A stretch of DNA of 43,125 bases from Erysipelatoclostridium sp. An173 (GTDB lineage: Bacteria; Bacillota_I; Bacilli_A; Erysipelotrichales; Coprobacillaceae). The stretch spans positions 1-43,125 of the forward strand of contig NZ_NFKR01000023.1 in assembly GCF_002160495.1 (NCBI RefSeq), in the 5' to 3' direction. A program made the position numbers and the translations under genes. Of this stretch, positions 31,860 through 41,043 are shown piece by piece. Under the pieces are notes generated by a model that worked only from the letters and a program-made list of their open reading frames with translations, was not told the DNA's origin and made no database searches. Within the stretch, counting starts at the first letter, position 1. Every line of letters starts with the position of its first letter.

Positions 31860-33488
31860 TTAATAATTATTATTTAAATCTATGATTTGTTGACTAGCAA
31901 GCATCAATTCGCTTTTTAACTTAGCTGAACATGAATATTTTGTAAGATATTCTTGAATATAGGTTTCGATGTTTTCAATTTCTTGATTACTATACAAAAC
32001 TTCTGCTAAGCCGACAATTAAACTAGCCAATTTTTTATCTTTATTTACATAATTTTCTTTGTACATATTATCAATTATTATTGATTTTGTTAGCCAATTA
32101 ATTAATTTTTCTTTTTGAATTTCATTAATATTGATAGATTGTTTCCAAAGTTTAAGATATTTTTCAAAATTATTTTTATCAAAATCAGAAATATCGAAAT
32201 AATTTTCTAATTCTTCTATAATGTTTTTATCAGCAACAAAATTTAGATTATGATCTTTTAATAACATTATTGATAAAAACATAAATATTTCTTTAATATC
32301 CAAAGATTCAATTTCATCTAGTTTTTCAATTATATCAAAATCATTTAATAAATAATTAATAATTTGCCTTTGATAATTATTGAGACAATTAATTGCATAT
32401 TCTTCAGCTTGGCTGCTAAAAATAACGTTATCATCTTGATAATTTATCTGTTTAAAAGTTTCTTTTATATAATCAAAATCACATTTTTCGCTATACAATC
32501 GTAAACAATTAAATACAGTTGGATTAGATAAAAATGCTACTTCATAAAGAAAGGCTTTATCACTATAATATGGTATTAGTGTCTTAGCAATGTTAGCTCT
32601 TGCAATAAATTGTTCAGGTATTTTAGTAATTGCTTGTAATCCAATTTTTACTGCCTGGTTAATATCATTTTTCTTTAAGTATAGATTAATTGTTTCTTGA
32701 TAAAGTAATGGATGTATCTCACCAATCTTAGTAACTGTAGTCGTTAATTTATCAATACCCCCATCTAAATAGCAGGCATCTTTTATTAAATTAGCCGCTA
32801 AATCACCTGGTTCATTTTCTAAAAAATCAATCCAGTTTTGATAAAACTGATGATCAAATTTTAATTCCTGACTGCCAAAAGCTAATAGATCACTAAACAC
32901 TAAATCTTGTTTTCCATATTGTTTAAAAATTAGATATATCTCTTCAATACTTTTGTTAATATTAAATGCTACATATAAAAAATTTTGATAATACACATAT
33001 TTTACAACCCTTATTAAATTTCGATCATATAGATCATTTAAAGATAGCTCTTCAACATATCCATACTCATTATTAGTCACTACCATCAGTTGTGATAATT
33101 TATCTAAAATCTCAAATCCTATTAAATAATCTTCATTTTCTATTAATTTAATTGCTGTAGATATATAATTATTTAAAGCTATTAATAATTTACAGTTAGT
33201 TAAATAAACTGTGTTACTATTATAATCATGAACAGATTCATCGTAGTATTCTTCTTCCCGACTTTCAATCCATAATTCTTGATTTTCTACTTCATCAATA
33301 AATTGATCAAATTCATCTTGGTTAAATTGAACGTCTTCAATTGTTTTTGAAGTAAGTGATTTTAATAAATCATGCCAATTACTCTTATTACAAGTTCTTG
33401 CATAATTATATATCCAATCTGTTTTTTCTTGTTCACTCATGTTTTTAATTAATTTTTTTACATCATCAATATAGTCTTTATATTCCAT
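31860..33488 (-). CDS. Uncharacterised 542-aa helical protein
   Basis: I do not recognise this protein. It is acidic, Asn/Ile/Tyr-rich and almost entirely helical, with no signal peptide, membrane segment or Cys cluster. The middle (about 200-330) has TPR/HEAT-like periodicity (for example LYLKKNDINQAVKIGLQAITKIPEQFIARANIAKTLI). An acidic N-terminal stretch contains ELWIESREEEYYDESVHDYNS. This suggests a scaffold or partner-binding protein. It is the first gene of the unit with the degenerate acetylglutamate kinase 44 nt downstream. RBS GAGGG; codon use like its neighbours. Confidence 0.75.
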   Translation of the reverse strand: MEYKDYIDDVKKLIKNMSEQEKTDWIYNYARTCNKSNWHDLLKSLTSKTIEDVQFNQDEFDQFIDEVENQELWIESREEEYYDESVHDYNSNTVYLTNCKLLIALNNYISTAIKLIENEDYLIGFEILDKLSQLMVVTNNEYGYVEELSLNDLYDRNLIRVVKYVYYQNFLYVAFNINKSIEEIYLIFKQYGKQDLVFSDLLAFGSQELKFDHQFYQNWIDFLENEPGDLAANLIKDACYLDGGIDKLTTTVTKIGEIHPLLYQETINLYLKKNDINQAVKIGLQAITKIPEQFIARANIAKTLIPYYSDKAFLYEVAFLSNPTVFNCLRLYSEKCDFDYIKETFKQINYQDDNVIFSSQAEEYAINCLNNYQRQIINYLLNDFDIIEKLDEIESLDIKEIFMFLSIMLLKDHNLNFVADKNIIEELENYFDISDFDKNNFEKYLKLWKQSININEIQKEKLINWLTKSIIIDNMYKENYVNKDKKLASLIVGLAEVLYSNQEIENIETYIQEYLTKYSCSAKLKSELMLASQQIIDLNNNY

Positions 33489-34063
33489 ATTAGTCCCTCT
33501 ATTTATTAAATATTTTAAAGCAGCTTTTAATAATATTCTATTTTATAATTATATTGCATATTTCAGATTACAACAATATTTACAAAATAACAAAATTTAA
33601 AAAAATTACGAAAACCGCTAATTATTAGCAATAATCACATTTTTTTGTTATAATGAAAAAGTTGGTAATTGTACAAATGTTTAAACATTAATACAATATT
33701 ATCAGATAACTAAAAATTTAACTGTTATAGATAATACCTAATAATTTGTTATTTTCTATAATTTTACATCAAATAATCAAAAGCAATATTTAACTTACCC
33801 CAATAAAACAAGTTATTGTTTTAAAAATGATAATAAATGATTTGGTTTTATAGCTTGATAAAGTATTTTGTAATAAAATTTTGCCAAAATATTTTATAAT
33901 GATTATTAAAAACTTTTTTAGTTAAAATGATTAAAACCAATAATATAAACTTAACTTTCTTTTTATTAAAGTATTTAAGTTTATTGATAAAACCTGAATA
34001 GCTGGGGTTTTCCAATTAAACGATTAATTGGTTTAGACACTATAAATTATTAAGGAGGAAAAT
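33489..34063 (+). other. 575-nt AT-rich intergenic region, probable long structured leader of the permease
   Basis: No coding frame is credible here. It contains the palindrome GCTAATTATTAGC (33617-33629), an extended -10 box TGT-TATAAT (hexamer 33649-33654), the 14-bp palindrome AATGTTTAAACATT (33676-33689) inside a longer imperfect inverted repeat, a 7-bp hairpin AAAACAA / TTGTTTT (33805-33822), a TATAAT at 33895-33900 without a good -35, and two tandem hairpins just before the permease RBS. If the promoter at 33649 is used, the leader is about 400 nt. I could not match it to a known riboswitch. Confidence 0.45.
33989..34034 (+). promoter_or_regulatory. Tandem hairpins before the permease RBS
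   Basis: AAAACC (33989-33994) pairs with GGTTTT (34006-34011). Immediately after, CCAATTAA (34012-34019) pairs with TTAATTGG (34024-34031). A second GGTTT at 34030-34034 could pair with the first AAACC instead, giving two mutually exclusive folds 20 nt before the AAGGAGG. A regulatory role is inferred only. Confidence 0.4.
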
Positions 34064-35506
34064 ATGGAAAATTCTAAAGAAAATTCTAAAAAAATCGTTT
34101 GGTATAACCTGGCGTTTATGGCATTTTCTACTGTATGGGGTTTTGGAAATGTTGTTAATGGCTTTGTTTATTTCAACGGAATTCAAGTTATTTTCAGCTG
34201 GATTTTAATGTTCGCTCTTTATTTCGTACCATATGCTTTAATGGTAGGTGAATTAGGATCAGCATTTAAAAATTTAGGTGGTGGTGTAAGTTCATGGATT
34301 CATGAAACAATGGGACCAAAACTTGCTTATTATGCCGGTTGGACTTATTGGGCATGTCACATTACTTATATTGCAAGTAAAGGAAGTGGTGGTTTAAAGG
34401 CATTAAGCTGGGCTATTTTCCGCGATGCCGAAACTTATGATACTTTACCAACACTTGGTATTCAGCTTGCTACTTTAGCAGTCTTTTTATTTTTCTGCTG
34501 GGTTGCTAGCCGTGGATTAAATCCATTAAAAAAACTAGCTACTATTGCTGGAACTAGTATGTTTGTTATGTCTATTTTATACATTATTATGATGTTTGCA
34601 GCACCAGCAATTAACCCAAATGGTGGTTTTGTTTCACTGGATTTTAGTTGGGATAAAATAATCCCTCAGTTTAATTCCAATTATTTTACATCGCTGTCCA
34701 TTCTAGTCTTTGCAGTTGGTGGTTGTGAAAAAATATCACCTTATGTAAATAAGGTAGAAAATCCTTCCAAAGGATTTCCTAAAGGTATGATTACTCTAGC
34801 AATTATGGTTGTAGTTTGTGCTATTTTAGGAACAATTGCAATGGGTATGATGTTTGATCCAGCAGTTATCAATGCTAGTGAAGAATCATTTAATTCATAT
34901 GTATCTAATGGTGCTTATTGGGCTTTCCAATCTTTAGGTGAATATTATCATGTTGGTGATGCTTTAATGATTATTTATGCATTATGTAATATGATTGGAC
35001 AATTTTCAACTTTAGTATTAAGTATCGATGCTCCATTAAGAATGTTATTAGATAACGAAGATGCTCGTCAATTTATTCCTTCAAAATTATTGAAGAAAAA
35101 TAAATACGGTGCATATATCAATGGTATTAAAATGGTTGTAGTTTTATCAGGATCTATTATTTTAATTCAATCATTTGTTCCAGGCGCTGCTGCAGTATTA
35201 ACACAATTAAATAAGTTAAATTCTGTATGTATGCCACTTCGTTATTTATGGGTATTTGTTGCTTATATTGCTTTACGAAGAGCTATTGAAAAATTCCCTG
35301 CTGAATATCGATTTGTTAAAAATCAAGCAGTAGCAAAATTCTTTGGCTGGTGGTGCTTTATTGTAACGGCAGCATGTTGTTTATTAGGTATGTATTCAAC
35401 TGATACTTTCACTATGCTTTTAAACGTTATTACCCCAATTATTTTAACAGCATTAGGATTAATTATGCCTGCTATTAAAAAACGTGAAAAAGAAGCAATT
35501 GAATAA
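34064..35506 (+). CDS. APC-superfamily amino acid permease
   Basis: A 480-aa, about 12-TM cytoplasmic-membrane transporter of the amino acid-polyamine-organocation superfamily. The N-terminal NLAFMAFSTVWGFGNVVNGF segment (unwound TM1 substrate site), the LGGGVSSWIHETMGPKLAYYAGWTYW loop and VFAVGGCEKISPYVNKVENPSKGFPKGM (TM6 region plus loop) are typical. The family resemblance is to glutamate/GABA-type and YjeM-like permeases, but the substrate cannot be read from the sequence. RBS AAGGAGG, 7 nt before the ATG. The downstream aminopeptidase could feed the same amino acid pool. The long structured leader suggests post-transcriptional control (inference). Confidence 0.88.
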   Translation: MENSKENSKKIVWYNLAFMAFSTVWGFGNVVNGFVYFNGIQVIFSWILMFALYFVPYALMVGELGSAFKNLGGGVSSWIHETMGPKLAYYAGWTYWACHITYIASKGSGGLKALSWAIFRDAETYDTLPTLGIQLATLAVFLFFCWVASRGLNPLKKLATIAGTSMFVMSILYIIMMFAAPAINPNGGFVSLDFSWDKIIPQFNSNYFTSLSILVFAVGGCEKISPYVNKVENPSKGFPKGMITLAIMVVVCAILGTIAMGMMFDPAVINASEESFNSYVSNGAYWAFQSLGEYYHVGDALMIIYALCNMIGQFSTLVLSIDAPLRMLLDNEDARQFIPSKLLKKNKYGAYINGIKMVVVLSGSIILIQSFVPGAAAVLTQLNKLNSVCMPLRYLWVFVAYIALRRAIEKFPAEYRFVKNQAVAKFFGWWCFIVTAACCLLGMYSTDTFTMLLNVITPIILTALGLIMPAIKKREKEAIE

Positions 35507-35514
35507 AAAATCAG

Positions 35515-35546
35515 ACATATCCTTTTGGTAACCCAGGAGGATATGT
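35515..35546 (+). promoter_or_regulatory. Hairpin covering an upstream Shine-Dalgarno before the aminopeptidase gene
   Basis: ACATATCCT (35515-35523) pairs with AGGATATGT (35538-35546). There is no T-run, so it is not a typical terminator. The AGGAGG at 35535-35540 lies partly in the 3' arm and would be masked when folded. Confidence 0.45.
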
Positions 35547-35547
35547 T

Positions 35548-35610
35548 ATGATATACAAAAAAAGGAGGTATCATAATATATGTATAAAGAGATTTCTCGA
35601 GAATTATTAG
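35548..35610 (+). CDS. Putative 20-codon leader peptide overlapping the aminopeptidase start
   Basis: AGGAGG with a 7-nt spacer precedes ATG at 35548. The frame encodes MIYKKRRYHNICIKRFLENY and stops at TAG 35608-35610. Its two consecutive AGG Arg codons are the Shine-Dalgarno of the aminopeptidase gene, and it ends 30 nt inside that gene in another frame. Translation would affect access to the real start. It could be chance; only its RBS and position support it. Confidence 0.3.
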   Translation: MIYKKRRYHNICIKRFLENY

Positions 35611-36896
35611 ATTTTCTTCAAAAAAGTCCAACTGCATTTCATGCTGTTGAAAACATTAGAAATGAATTATTAGAAAATGGATTTGTAGAAATATTAGAAA
35701 GTCAACGCTGGGATATTAGACCTGGTGGTAAATATTTTGTAACAAGAAATAATTCAAGTATCATTGCATTCCATGTTGGAACAAAATTAGATAACTATGG
35801 TTTCAATGTAGCTGCTTCACACACTGATTATCCAACTTTTAAAATTAAAGAAAATGCTGAAATTGAAGTAAAAGGAAAATATACTCAATTAAATACTGAA
35901 GGTTATGGTGGCATGTTATGTGCAACCTGGTTTGATAAACCTTTATCTATCGCTGGTAGAGTTTTAGTTAAAGAAGGAAATCAATTTATAACTAGATTAT
36001 TAAATATTGATCGTGACCTTGTTTTAATACCTAACATGGCTATTCATATGAACCGCGGAGTAAATGAAGGTTATGCTTATAATAAGCAAATCGATATGTT
36101 ACCTTTGTTTGGTGGAGCTCAAACTAAACCTGGTGATTTTAAAAAATTAATTGCTAATGAATTAAATGTTGATGAAAAAGATATTTATGGTAGTGATTTA
36201 TATTTATATAACCGTACTGCTCCATCAATTTGGGGTGCTAATGAAGAATTTATCTCATCAGCTCATCTTGATGATTTACAATGTGGATTTACATCACTAA
36301 AAGGATTCCTTGCCGGTTATAATGATGAATCAATTAATGTTCTAGCATGTTTTGATAATGAAGAAGTTGGTTCACAATCAAAACAAGGTGCTGGATCAAC
36401 ATTCTTATATGATGTATTAAAACGTGTCAATGCTGCGCTTGGAAAAACTGAAGAAGACTATTATCGAGCTCTTGCTTGCAGTTTTATGTTAAGTGCTGAC
36501 AATGCTCATGCAGTACATCCAAATCATCCAGGTAAAACTGATGTTGCAAACTGTGTTTATATGAATGAAGGTGTTGTCGTAAAATCACATGCTGGTCAAA
36601 AATATACTAGCGATGGTGTTAGTATCGCCATTTTAAAAGACTTATGCCAAAAAGCCGATATTCCTTTACAATTCTATGCAAACCGTTCTGATGAATTAGG
36701 TGGTAGTACTTTAGGAAATATCGCTATGTCACAAGTATCAATGAATAGTGTTGATATTGGTTTACCACAACTGGCAATGCATTCAACATATGAAACTGCT
36801 GGTGTTAAAGATACTTACTACATGGTTCAATTAATGAAAGCTTTCTTTAATTCACATATTAGTGAAGTAAGTCATTCTATTTTGAAGGTTCAATAA
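35580..36896 (+). CDS. M18 family aminopeptidase
   Basis: A 438-aa di-zinc aminopeptidase releasing N-terminal residues from peptides in the cytosol (aspartyl or broad specificity in this family). Metal ligands and catalytic residues are seen in AASHTDYP (H81, D83), SSAHLDDLQCGF (D231/D232), FDNEEVGSQSKQGAGS (E261/E262) and the C-terminal MHSTYETAG His. The FDKPLSIAGRV loop is typical of M18. The length is normal. AAAGGAGGT lies 11 nt before the ATG, slightly far. Its stop codon overlaps the start of the next gene by 1 nt (TAATG). Confidence 0.95.
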   Translation: MYKEISRELLDFLQKSPTAFHAVENIRNELLENGFVEILESQRWDIRPGGKYFVTRNNSSIIAFHVGTKLDNYGFNVAASHTDYPTFKIKENAEIEVKGKYTQLNTEGYGGMLCATWFDKPLSIAGRVLVKEGNQFITRLLNIDRDLVLIPNMAIHMNRGVNEGYAYNKQIDMLPLFGGAQTKPGDFKKLIANELNVDEKDIYGSDLYLYNRTAPSIWGANEEFISSAHLDDLQCGFTSLKGFLAGYNDESINVLACFDNEEVGSQSKQGAGSTFLYDVLKRVNAALGKTEEDYYRALACSFMLSADNAHAVHPNHPGKTDVANCVYMNEGVVVKSHAGQKYTSDGVSIAILKDLCQKADIPLQFYANRSDELGGSTLGNIAMSQVSMNSVDIGLPQLAMHSTYETAGVKDTYYMVQLMKAFFNSHISEVSHSILKVQ

Positions 36897-37549
36897 TGAA
36901 GAAAAAAGAGAAAAAATATGATTTATATGATGAAAATATTGCTTTAATTAAATCATTAAATGATCAATATTTTAATTGGTATCAAGAAATTGAAGCATAT
37001 GTTTTTAGACATCAGTCTAAAAGCTTAAAAGCAAATATCATTATATCCGAAGTTTTAAATCAACTTTTAAAACATCAGGAAAATATAAATGATATCTCAA
37101 AATTCACTCGTTTATCAACTAAAAACTATGTTCAACAAATCGAAAAGAACATAAATTTCAAAGCTAAAATTAAAGAGATGAAATATAATGATGAACAGCG
37201 ATATACGATATCTGGTCTTTGGATTACGATGTGTGGTTATATTGTTTTGATGTTTCTCAAAGAATTTTTGACCGATCATTATTTAATTCATATTTCTATT
37301 GATTTTCTCGTTGCTGTTTTTGCATTTTATATTACGCTTCATCAATTTATTAAACAATATCGTATTATAAAACGCTACCAATTAAAAATTCAATCGTTTT
37401 CTATTCAATTGATTGGTGTTATTGTATCAATATTTGTAATTGTATTAACATTAAAGAGTCCTTTTGATATTTCTTTTTTAATCATGGTAATTGCTTATAT
37501 AACTAGTCAAAGAATCATGAAAAAAGAAATTAATCTTAAAAGACTATAA
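36896..37549 (+). CDS. Uncharacterised four-TM membrane protein (DUF1129-like)
   Basis: A 217-aa protein: a basic start, a helical soluble N-terminal domain (about 10-95), then four hydrophobic helices (about 107-125, 132-150, 168-186 and 190-205). The arrangement resembles the DUF1129-type membrane proteins of Firmicutes, but I see no diagnostic motif and the assignment is tentative. Its ATG overlaps the stop of the aminopeptidase gene, so translation is coupled. A strong terminator ends the unit. Confidence 0.75.
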   Translation: MKKKEKKYDLYDENIALIKSLNDQYFNWYQEIEAYVFRHQSKSLKANIIISEVLNQLLKHQENINDISKFTRLSTKNYVQQIEKNINFKAKIKEMKYNDEQRYTISGLWITMCGYIVLMFLKEFLTDHYLIHISIDFLVAVFAFYITLHQFIKQYRIIKRYQLKIQSFSIQLIGVIVSIFVIVLTLKSPFDISFLIMVIAYITSQRIMKKEINLKRL

Positions 37550-37584
37550 CGCGTTAAAATAACTAATTGCGTTTAATTTCAAAC

Positions 37585-37622
37585 AAAAAGCACATACTCG
37601 AATGAGTGATGTGCTTTTTTTT
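37585..37622 (+). terminator. Terminator of the permease-aminopeptidase-membrane protein genes
   Basis: A long stem AAAAAGCACAT / ATGTGCTTTTT with an inner ACTC / GAGT extension and GAAT loop, then a T-run. Confidence 0.92.
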
Positions 37623-37897
37623 AAACAATTAGATATAAGTACAATTGAAATTTTAAAATCTAATCATTTTTCCTTAGAAAATAATCTTTTTATTTCATTA
37701 AATATTTTAAGATTCCTCAGATTATCATTAGTAACTAGGAACAATATATTTTAATAATTATTTTTCAATCATCAGCTTCTTCCCTAAAAAATATTTAATT
37801 ACCCGATGACAATAAATATATTGTATTAAAGAATAACATATGTTTTATTATTACGGTATTTAAGTTATAATTATTTTATAATTCAAAGGAGAATAGT
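37623..37897. other. Intergenic region upstream of the Crp/Fnr gene
   Basis: About 275 nt after the terminator. The first 130 nt stay open in one plus-strand frame (37623-37754) but without start codon or RBS. Two TATAAT hexamers (37866-37871, 37877-37882) precede the regulator gene and one is presumably its -10; no good -35 is visible. I see no inverted repeat resembling an FNR box. Confidence 0.4.
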
Positions 37898-38566
37898 ATG
37901 TTAAAAGATTATCATTTATTAAAACAAACTTTACCTTTTTGGCAACATCTTAACCAAAATGAAAAAAATATTTTAATTAATAATGCTTCAATTATCGAAT
38001 ATCAAAGTGGGCAATTAATCCACCATGGTAAAAATGATTGTGTCGGAATCTTAATTATCGTTAGTGGCAAACTTCGCACTTATATGATTTCTAATGAAGG
38101 CAAAGAAATTACCTTATTTTATTTACAGCCACATAATGTTTGTGTTTTATCTGCGGCTTGCATTTTAGATTCTATCGATTTTGAAGTTTTAGTGGAAGCA
38201 AAAACAACCTGCCAAATAATTCAAATTAGTTCTGCGGCTTTTTTACAACTGTCAAAACAAAATATATACGTCGAATTATTTTCATATAAACTGGCAACAG
38301 AACGTTTTTCCGATGTAATGTGGGCGATGCAGCAATTATTATTTATGAGTTTTGATCAGCGCTTAGCTGCATATCTAATCGAAGCAAGTGATCGTACTAA
38401 TAGTCTGGATATTAAAATAACTCATGAACAGATTGCCCAAGATTTAAACTCTGCACGCGAAGTAGTTTCTAGAATGTTAAAGCATTTTGCAAAAGAAGGC
38501 TATGTTCATTTATCAAGAGGAAAGATCCACTTAATCAACAAACAAGCCTTAGCATCGTTAAAATAA
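37898..38566 (+). CDS. Crp/Fnr-family transcriptional regulator
   Basis: A 222-aa regulator with an N-terminal cyclic-nucleotide-binding-like beta barrel (about 15-125) and a C-terminal winged helix with recognition stretch THEQIAQDLNSAREVVSRMLKHFAKEGYV. The barrel lacks a clear FNR-type N-terminal Cys cluster, but has internal cysteines (KNDCVGI, HNVCVLSAACILD, TTCQII) that could sense redox or sulfane sulfur. It is convergent with and 9 nt from the end of the CoA-disulfide-reductase/rhodanese/TusA/DsrE gene, which is the obvious candidate target. RBS AAAGGAG. Confidence 0.88.
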   Translation: MLKDYHLLKQTLPFWQHLNQNEKNILINNASIIEYQSGQLIHHGKNDCVGILIIVSGKLRTYMISNEGKEITLFYLQPHNVCVLSAACILDSIDFEVLVEAKTTCQIIQISSAAFLQLSKQNIYVELFSYKLATERFSDVMWAMQQLLFMSFDQRLAAYLIEASDRTNSLDIKITHEQIAQDLNSAREVVSRMLKHFAKEGYVHLSRGKIHLINKQALASLK

Positions 38567-38574
38567 TAATTTTG

Positions 38575-41025
38575 TTAAATAAATAGATTTACATTGCCTT
38601 CTTCTGCATCTCCTAAATAACTAGCGACACCACCAAATTCTACACCATCGATTAATTCGTCTTTAGTAATTCCCATAATATCCATTGACATTGTACAAGC
38701 AACTAATCTTACTCCGTTGGCCATTGCAGTTTTCATTAGGGTTTCTAAAGAATCAACATTTTTGTCATTCATAACTTTTTTAAGCATCGCTGTCCCCATT
38801 CCTGCCATATTCATTTTTGATAATTTTAACTTCTGACTTCCTCGTGGCATCATTAAGCCAAATAATTTATCAATTAGTGGCTTTTTCACTTTTACATGTT
38901 CACTTTTACGTAACGCATTTAATCCCCAAAATGTAAAGAACATGGTCACGGGACGATTCATTGCTGCTGCACCATTTGCAATAATAAATGATGCTAATAC
39001 TTTATCCAAATCTCCACTAAATACTACTAAGGTTTTTCCTTCTTTAACTTCTGATTTTTTTACTGTCGAAGCCGTTCCTTTTTTAATATAGGCAATATTT
39101 TCTTGAGCAACACGTTCACTTTTTAATAATGTGTTGCCTGTTTTATCACACCATGAAGCAACATCTTTTAAAAAGCCCATATCACTAGCAGAAACTTTTA
39201 AAATTTCATCATTTTCCATCTCATTTAAAGTTTCGTTTACTTTCATAATTGGACCAGGACACTGTAATCCACAACAATCTAAAATTTTCATCTCCTGATC
39301 ACTATTAATATTAGGATGATCATTAGAACTATTTTTCTTTTTAGTTACTTTTTGTTGATAATGCATTGATTTATAAAAACTTGTTCCTCCAGATAAAATC
39401 GCAACTCGTTTAAATCCATTTTGCATTAAAATTCTAGCAGCATTATAAGAACGAACCCCAATTGCACAGTATGGAATAATTAACTTACTTTTATCTAATT
39501 CATTTATTCGTTGACGTAATTTTCCAAGTGGAATATGGTACGAATCTTTGATTGCAAAAACCATTCGTTCCATTTCTTCAGTAACATCTAAGATGACAAA
39601 ATCATCTTTTTTATCTTCTAAAAGCGCATCAACTTCATCCCATTCAATGAATCTTGCTTTATGACTTAAGATATTTTCTGCTACGTATCCTAACATATTA
39701 ACAGGATCTTTTGCTGAAGAAAAAGGCGGTGCATATGATAATTCCAATTCCATTAAATCATAAATTGTTCCCTTTAATCTAATCGTTGTTGCTAAAGTAT
39801 CAATTCGCTTATCAACTCCATCTTGGCCAACTATTTGAGCACCATAAATTTTACCATCAGCATCAAAAATCATCTTTAGAGTTAAATTAGTAGCACCAGG
39901 ATAATAACCAACATGAGACTTTTGATTAATCAAAGCGGTAAAATAATCTTTATTTTTAACTTTTTTCATAGCTTTTAGTTGTTTTTCATTAATTCCCACA
40001 CTAGCTGCATTTAAATCAAAGACCTTAGCAATCGCACTTCCTTGACTACCATGATATTTTTTTTGATCACCACATAAGTTATCAGCTAAAATACGGGCTT
40101 GTTTATTAGCCGGTCCAGCTAAAGGAATCATTGTTTTTTCTTTTGTGATAAAATTGTCAACTTCAATTACATCACCAACTGCATAAATATGATCAGCTGA
40201 TGTTTTTAAATATTCATCGACAATTATTCCTTTTTTAGCGTTCAAAGCTAAATTAGCTTTTGCAGCTAATTCACTATTAGGTTTAACCCCAATTGACAAA
40301 ATGACCATATCAACAATAACTTCCTGACCACTTGTTAAAATAATTTTAATCTTTTCACCAGCATCTTCAAAAGCTTTTACTCCATCATTTAAAATTAAAT
40401 CAACACCGTTAGCAATAATATTTTCATGAAGCAAATTTGCCATTTCTAAATCAAGCGGTGCCATAACTTGATTTTGCATTTCAATTAATGTAACTTCAAG
40501 ATTTGCGTGGTCAAGATTTTCAGCCATTTCTAAGCCAATAAAACCACCGCCAATTACAGCTGCACTGCTTATTTTATTTTCATTAATGTAACTCTTAATA
40601 TTATCCATGTCATTAACGTCCCATAAAGTAAAAATATTTTTATGATCAATGCCTGGAATTTGTGGTTTTAATGGTGATGAACCAGTTGCAATCACTAAGT
40701 CATCATAACTTTCTTCATAAGTCTTGTCTGTTTTTAAGTCTTTAACAATTACTTTTTTCGCATCAGGATCAATCTCTAAAACCTCGTTTTTAATCCTAAC
40801 ATCAATATTATATTTATCTTTCATCGCTTCTGGAGTTTGTAATAGTAAAGCATCACGACTTTTGATTGTATCACCAATATAGTATGGCAAACCACAATTG
40901 GCATACGAAATATATTCTCCTCTTTCAAATACAATAATTTCTCTATTTTCATCACGTCGACGAAGCCTTGTGGCAGTTGTTGCCCCACCGGCAACACCAC
41001 CAATAATTAAAGTTCTTTTATTCAT
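38575..41025 (-). CDS. Four-domain sulfur-relay flavoprotein: CoA-disulfide reductase, rhodanese, TusA, DsrE
   Basis: An 816-aa fusion. Residues 1-450 are an FAD/NAD(P)H CoA-disulfide/polysulfide reductase (IIGGVAGGATTATRLRR dinucleotide fold; active Cys in SYANCGLPYYIGD, C44). About 455-560 is a rhodanese with catalytic Cys in IPYCAIGVRSY (C520). About 579-648 is TusA with CGLQCPGPI (C585, C589). About 664-816 is a DsrE-like domain with Cys in VACTMSMDIMGI (C777). All four thiol sites are intact, so a persulfide could be passed along one chain. Related two-domain enzymes reduce CoA persulfides or polysulfide. I start at the ATG at 41025, 7 nt after AAGGAG, because the ATG at 41043 precedes that RBS. 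Confidence 0.93.
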   Translation of the reverse strand: MNKRTLIIGGVAGGATTATRLRRRDENREIIVFERGEYISYANCGLPYYIGDTIKSRDALLLQTPEAMKDKYNIDVRIKNEVLEIDPDAKKVIVKDLKTDKTYEESYDDLVIATGSSPLKPQIPGIDHKNIFTLWDVNDMDNIKSYINENKISSAAVIGGGFIGLEMAENLDHANLEVTLIEMQNQVMAPLDLEMANLLHENIIANGVDLILNDGVKAFEDAGEKIKIILTSGQEVIVDMVILSIGVKPNSELAAKANLALNAKKGIIVDEYLKTSADHIYAVGDVIEVDNFITKEKTMIPLAGPANKQARILADNLCGDQKKYHGSQGSAIAKVFDLNAASVGINEKQLKAMKKVKNKDYFTALINQKSHVGYYPGATNLTLKMIFDADGKIYGAQIVGQDGVDKRIDTLATTIRLKGTIYDLMELELSYAPPFSSAKDPVNMLGYVAENILSHKARFIEWDEVDALLEDKKDDFVILDVTEEMERMVFAIKDSYHIPLGKLRQRINELDKSKLIIPYCAIGVRSYNAARILMQNGFKRVAILSGGTSFYKSMHYQQKVTKKKNSSNDHPNINSDQEMKILDCCGLQCPGPIMKVNETLNEMENDEILKVSASDMGFLKDVASWCDKTGNTLLKSERVAQENIAYIKKGTASTVKKSEVKEGKTLVVFSGDLDKVLASFIIANGAAAMNRPVTMFFTFWGLNALRKSEHVKVKKPLIDKLFGLMMPRGSQKLKLSKMNMAGMGTAMLKKVMNDKNVDSLETLMKTAMANGVRLVACTMSMDIMGITKDELIDGVEFGGVASYLGDAEEGNVNLFI

Positions 41026-41043
41026 AATCTTTCTCCTTATCAT

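Noticed and set aside
33489-34063. Small protein genes or tRNA in the 575-nt gap
   Set aside because: The few ATG codons open frames of about 12 codons without RBS, and no tRNA-like cloverleaf or CCA end is visible.
37611-37754. Short plus-strand frame after the terminator of the membrane protein gene
   Set aside because: Its only possible start (GTG 37611) lies inside the terminator stem, there is no RBS, and the sequence shows no family resemblance. Probably chance, at best a faint remnant.
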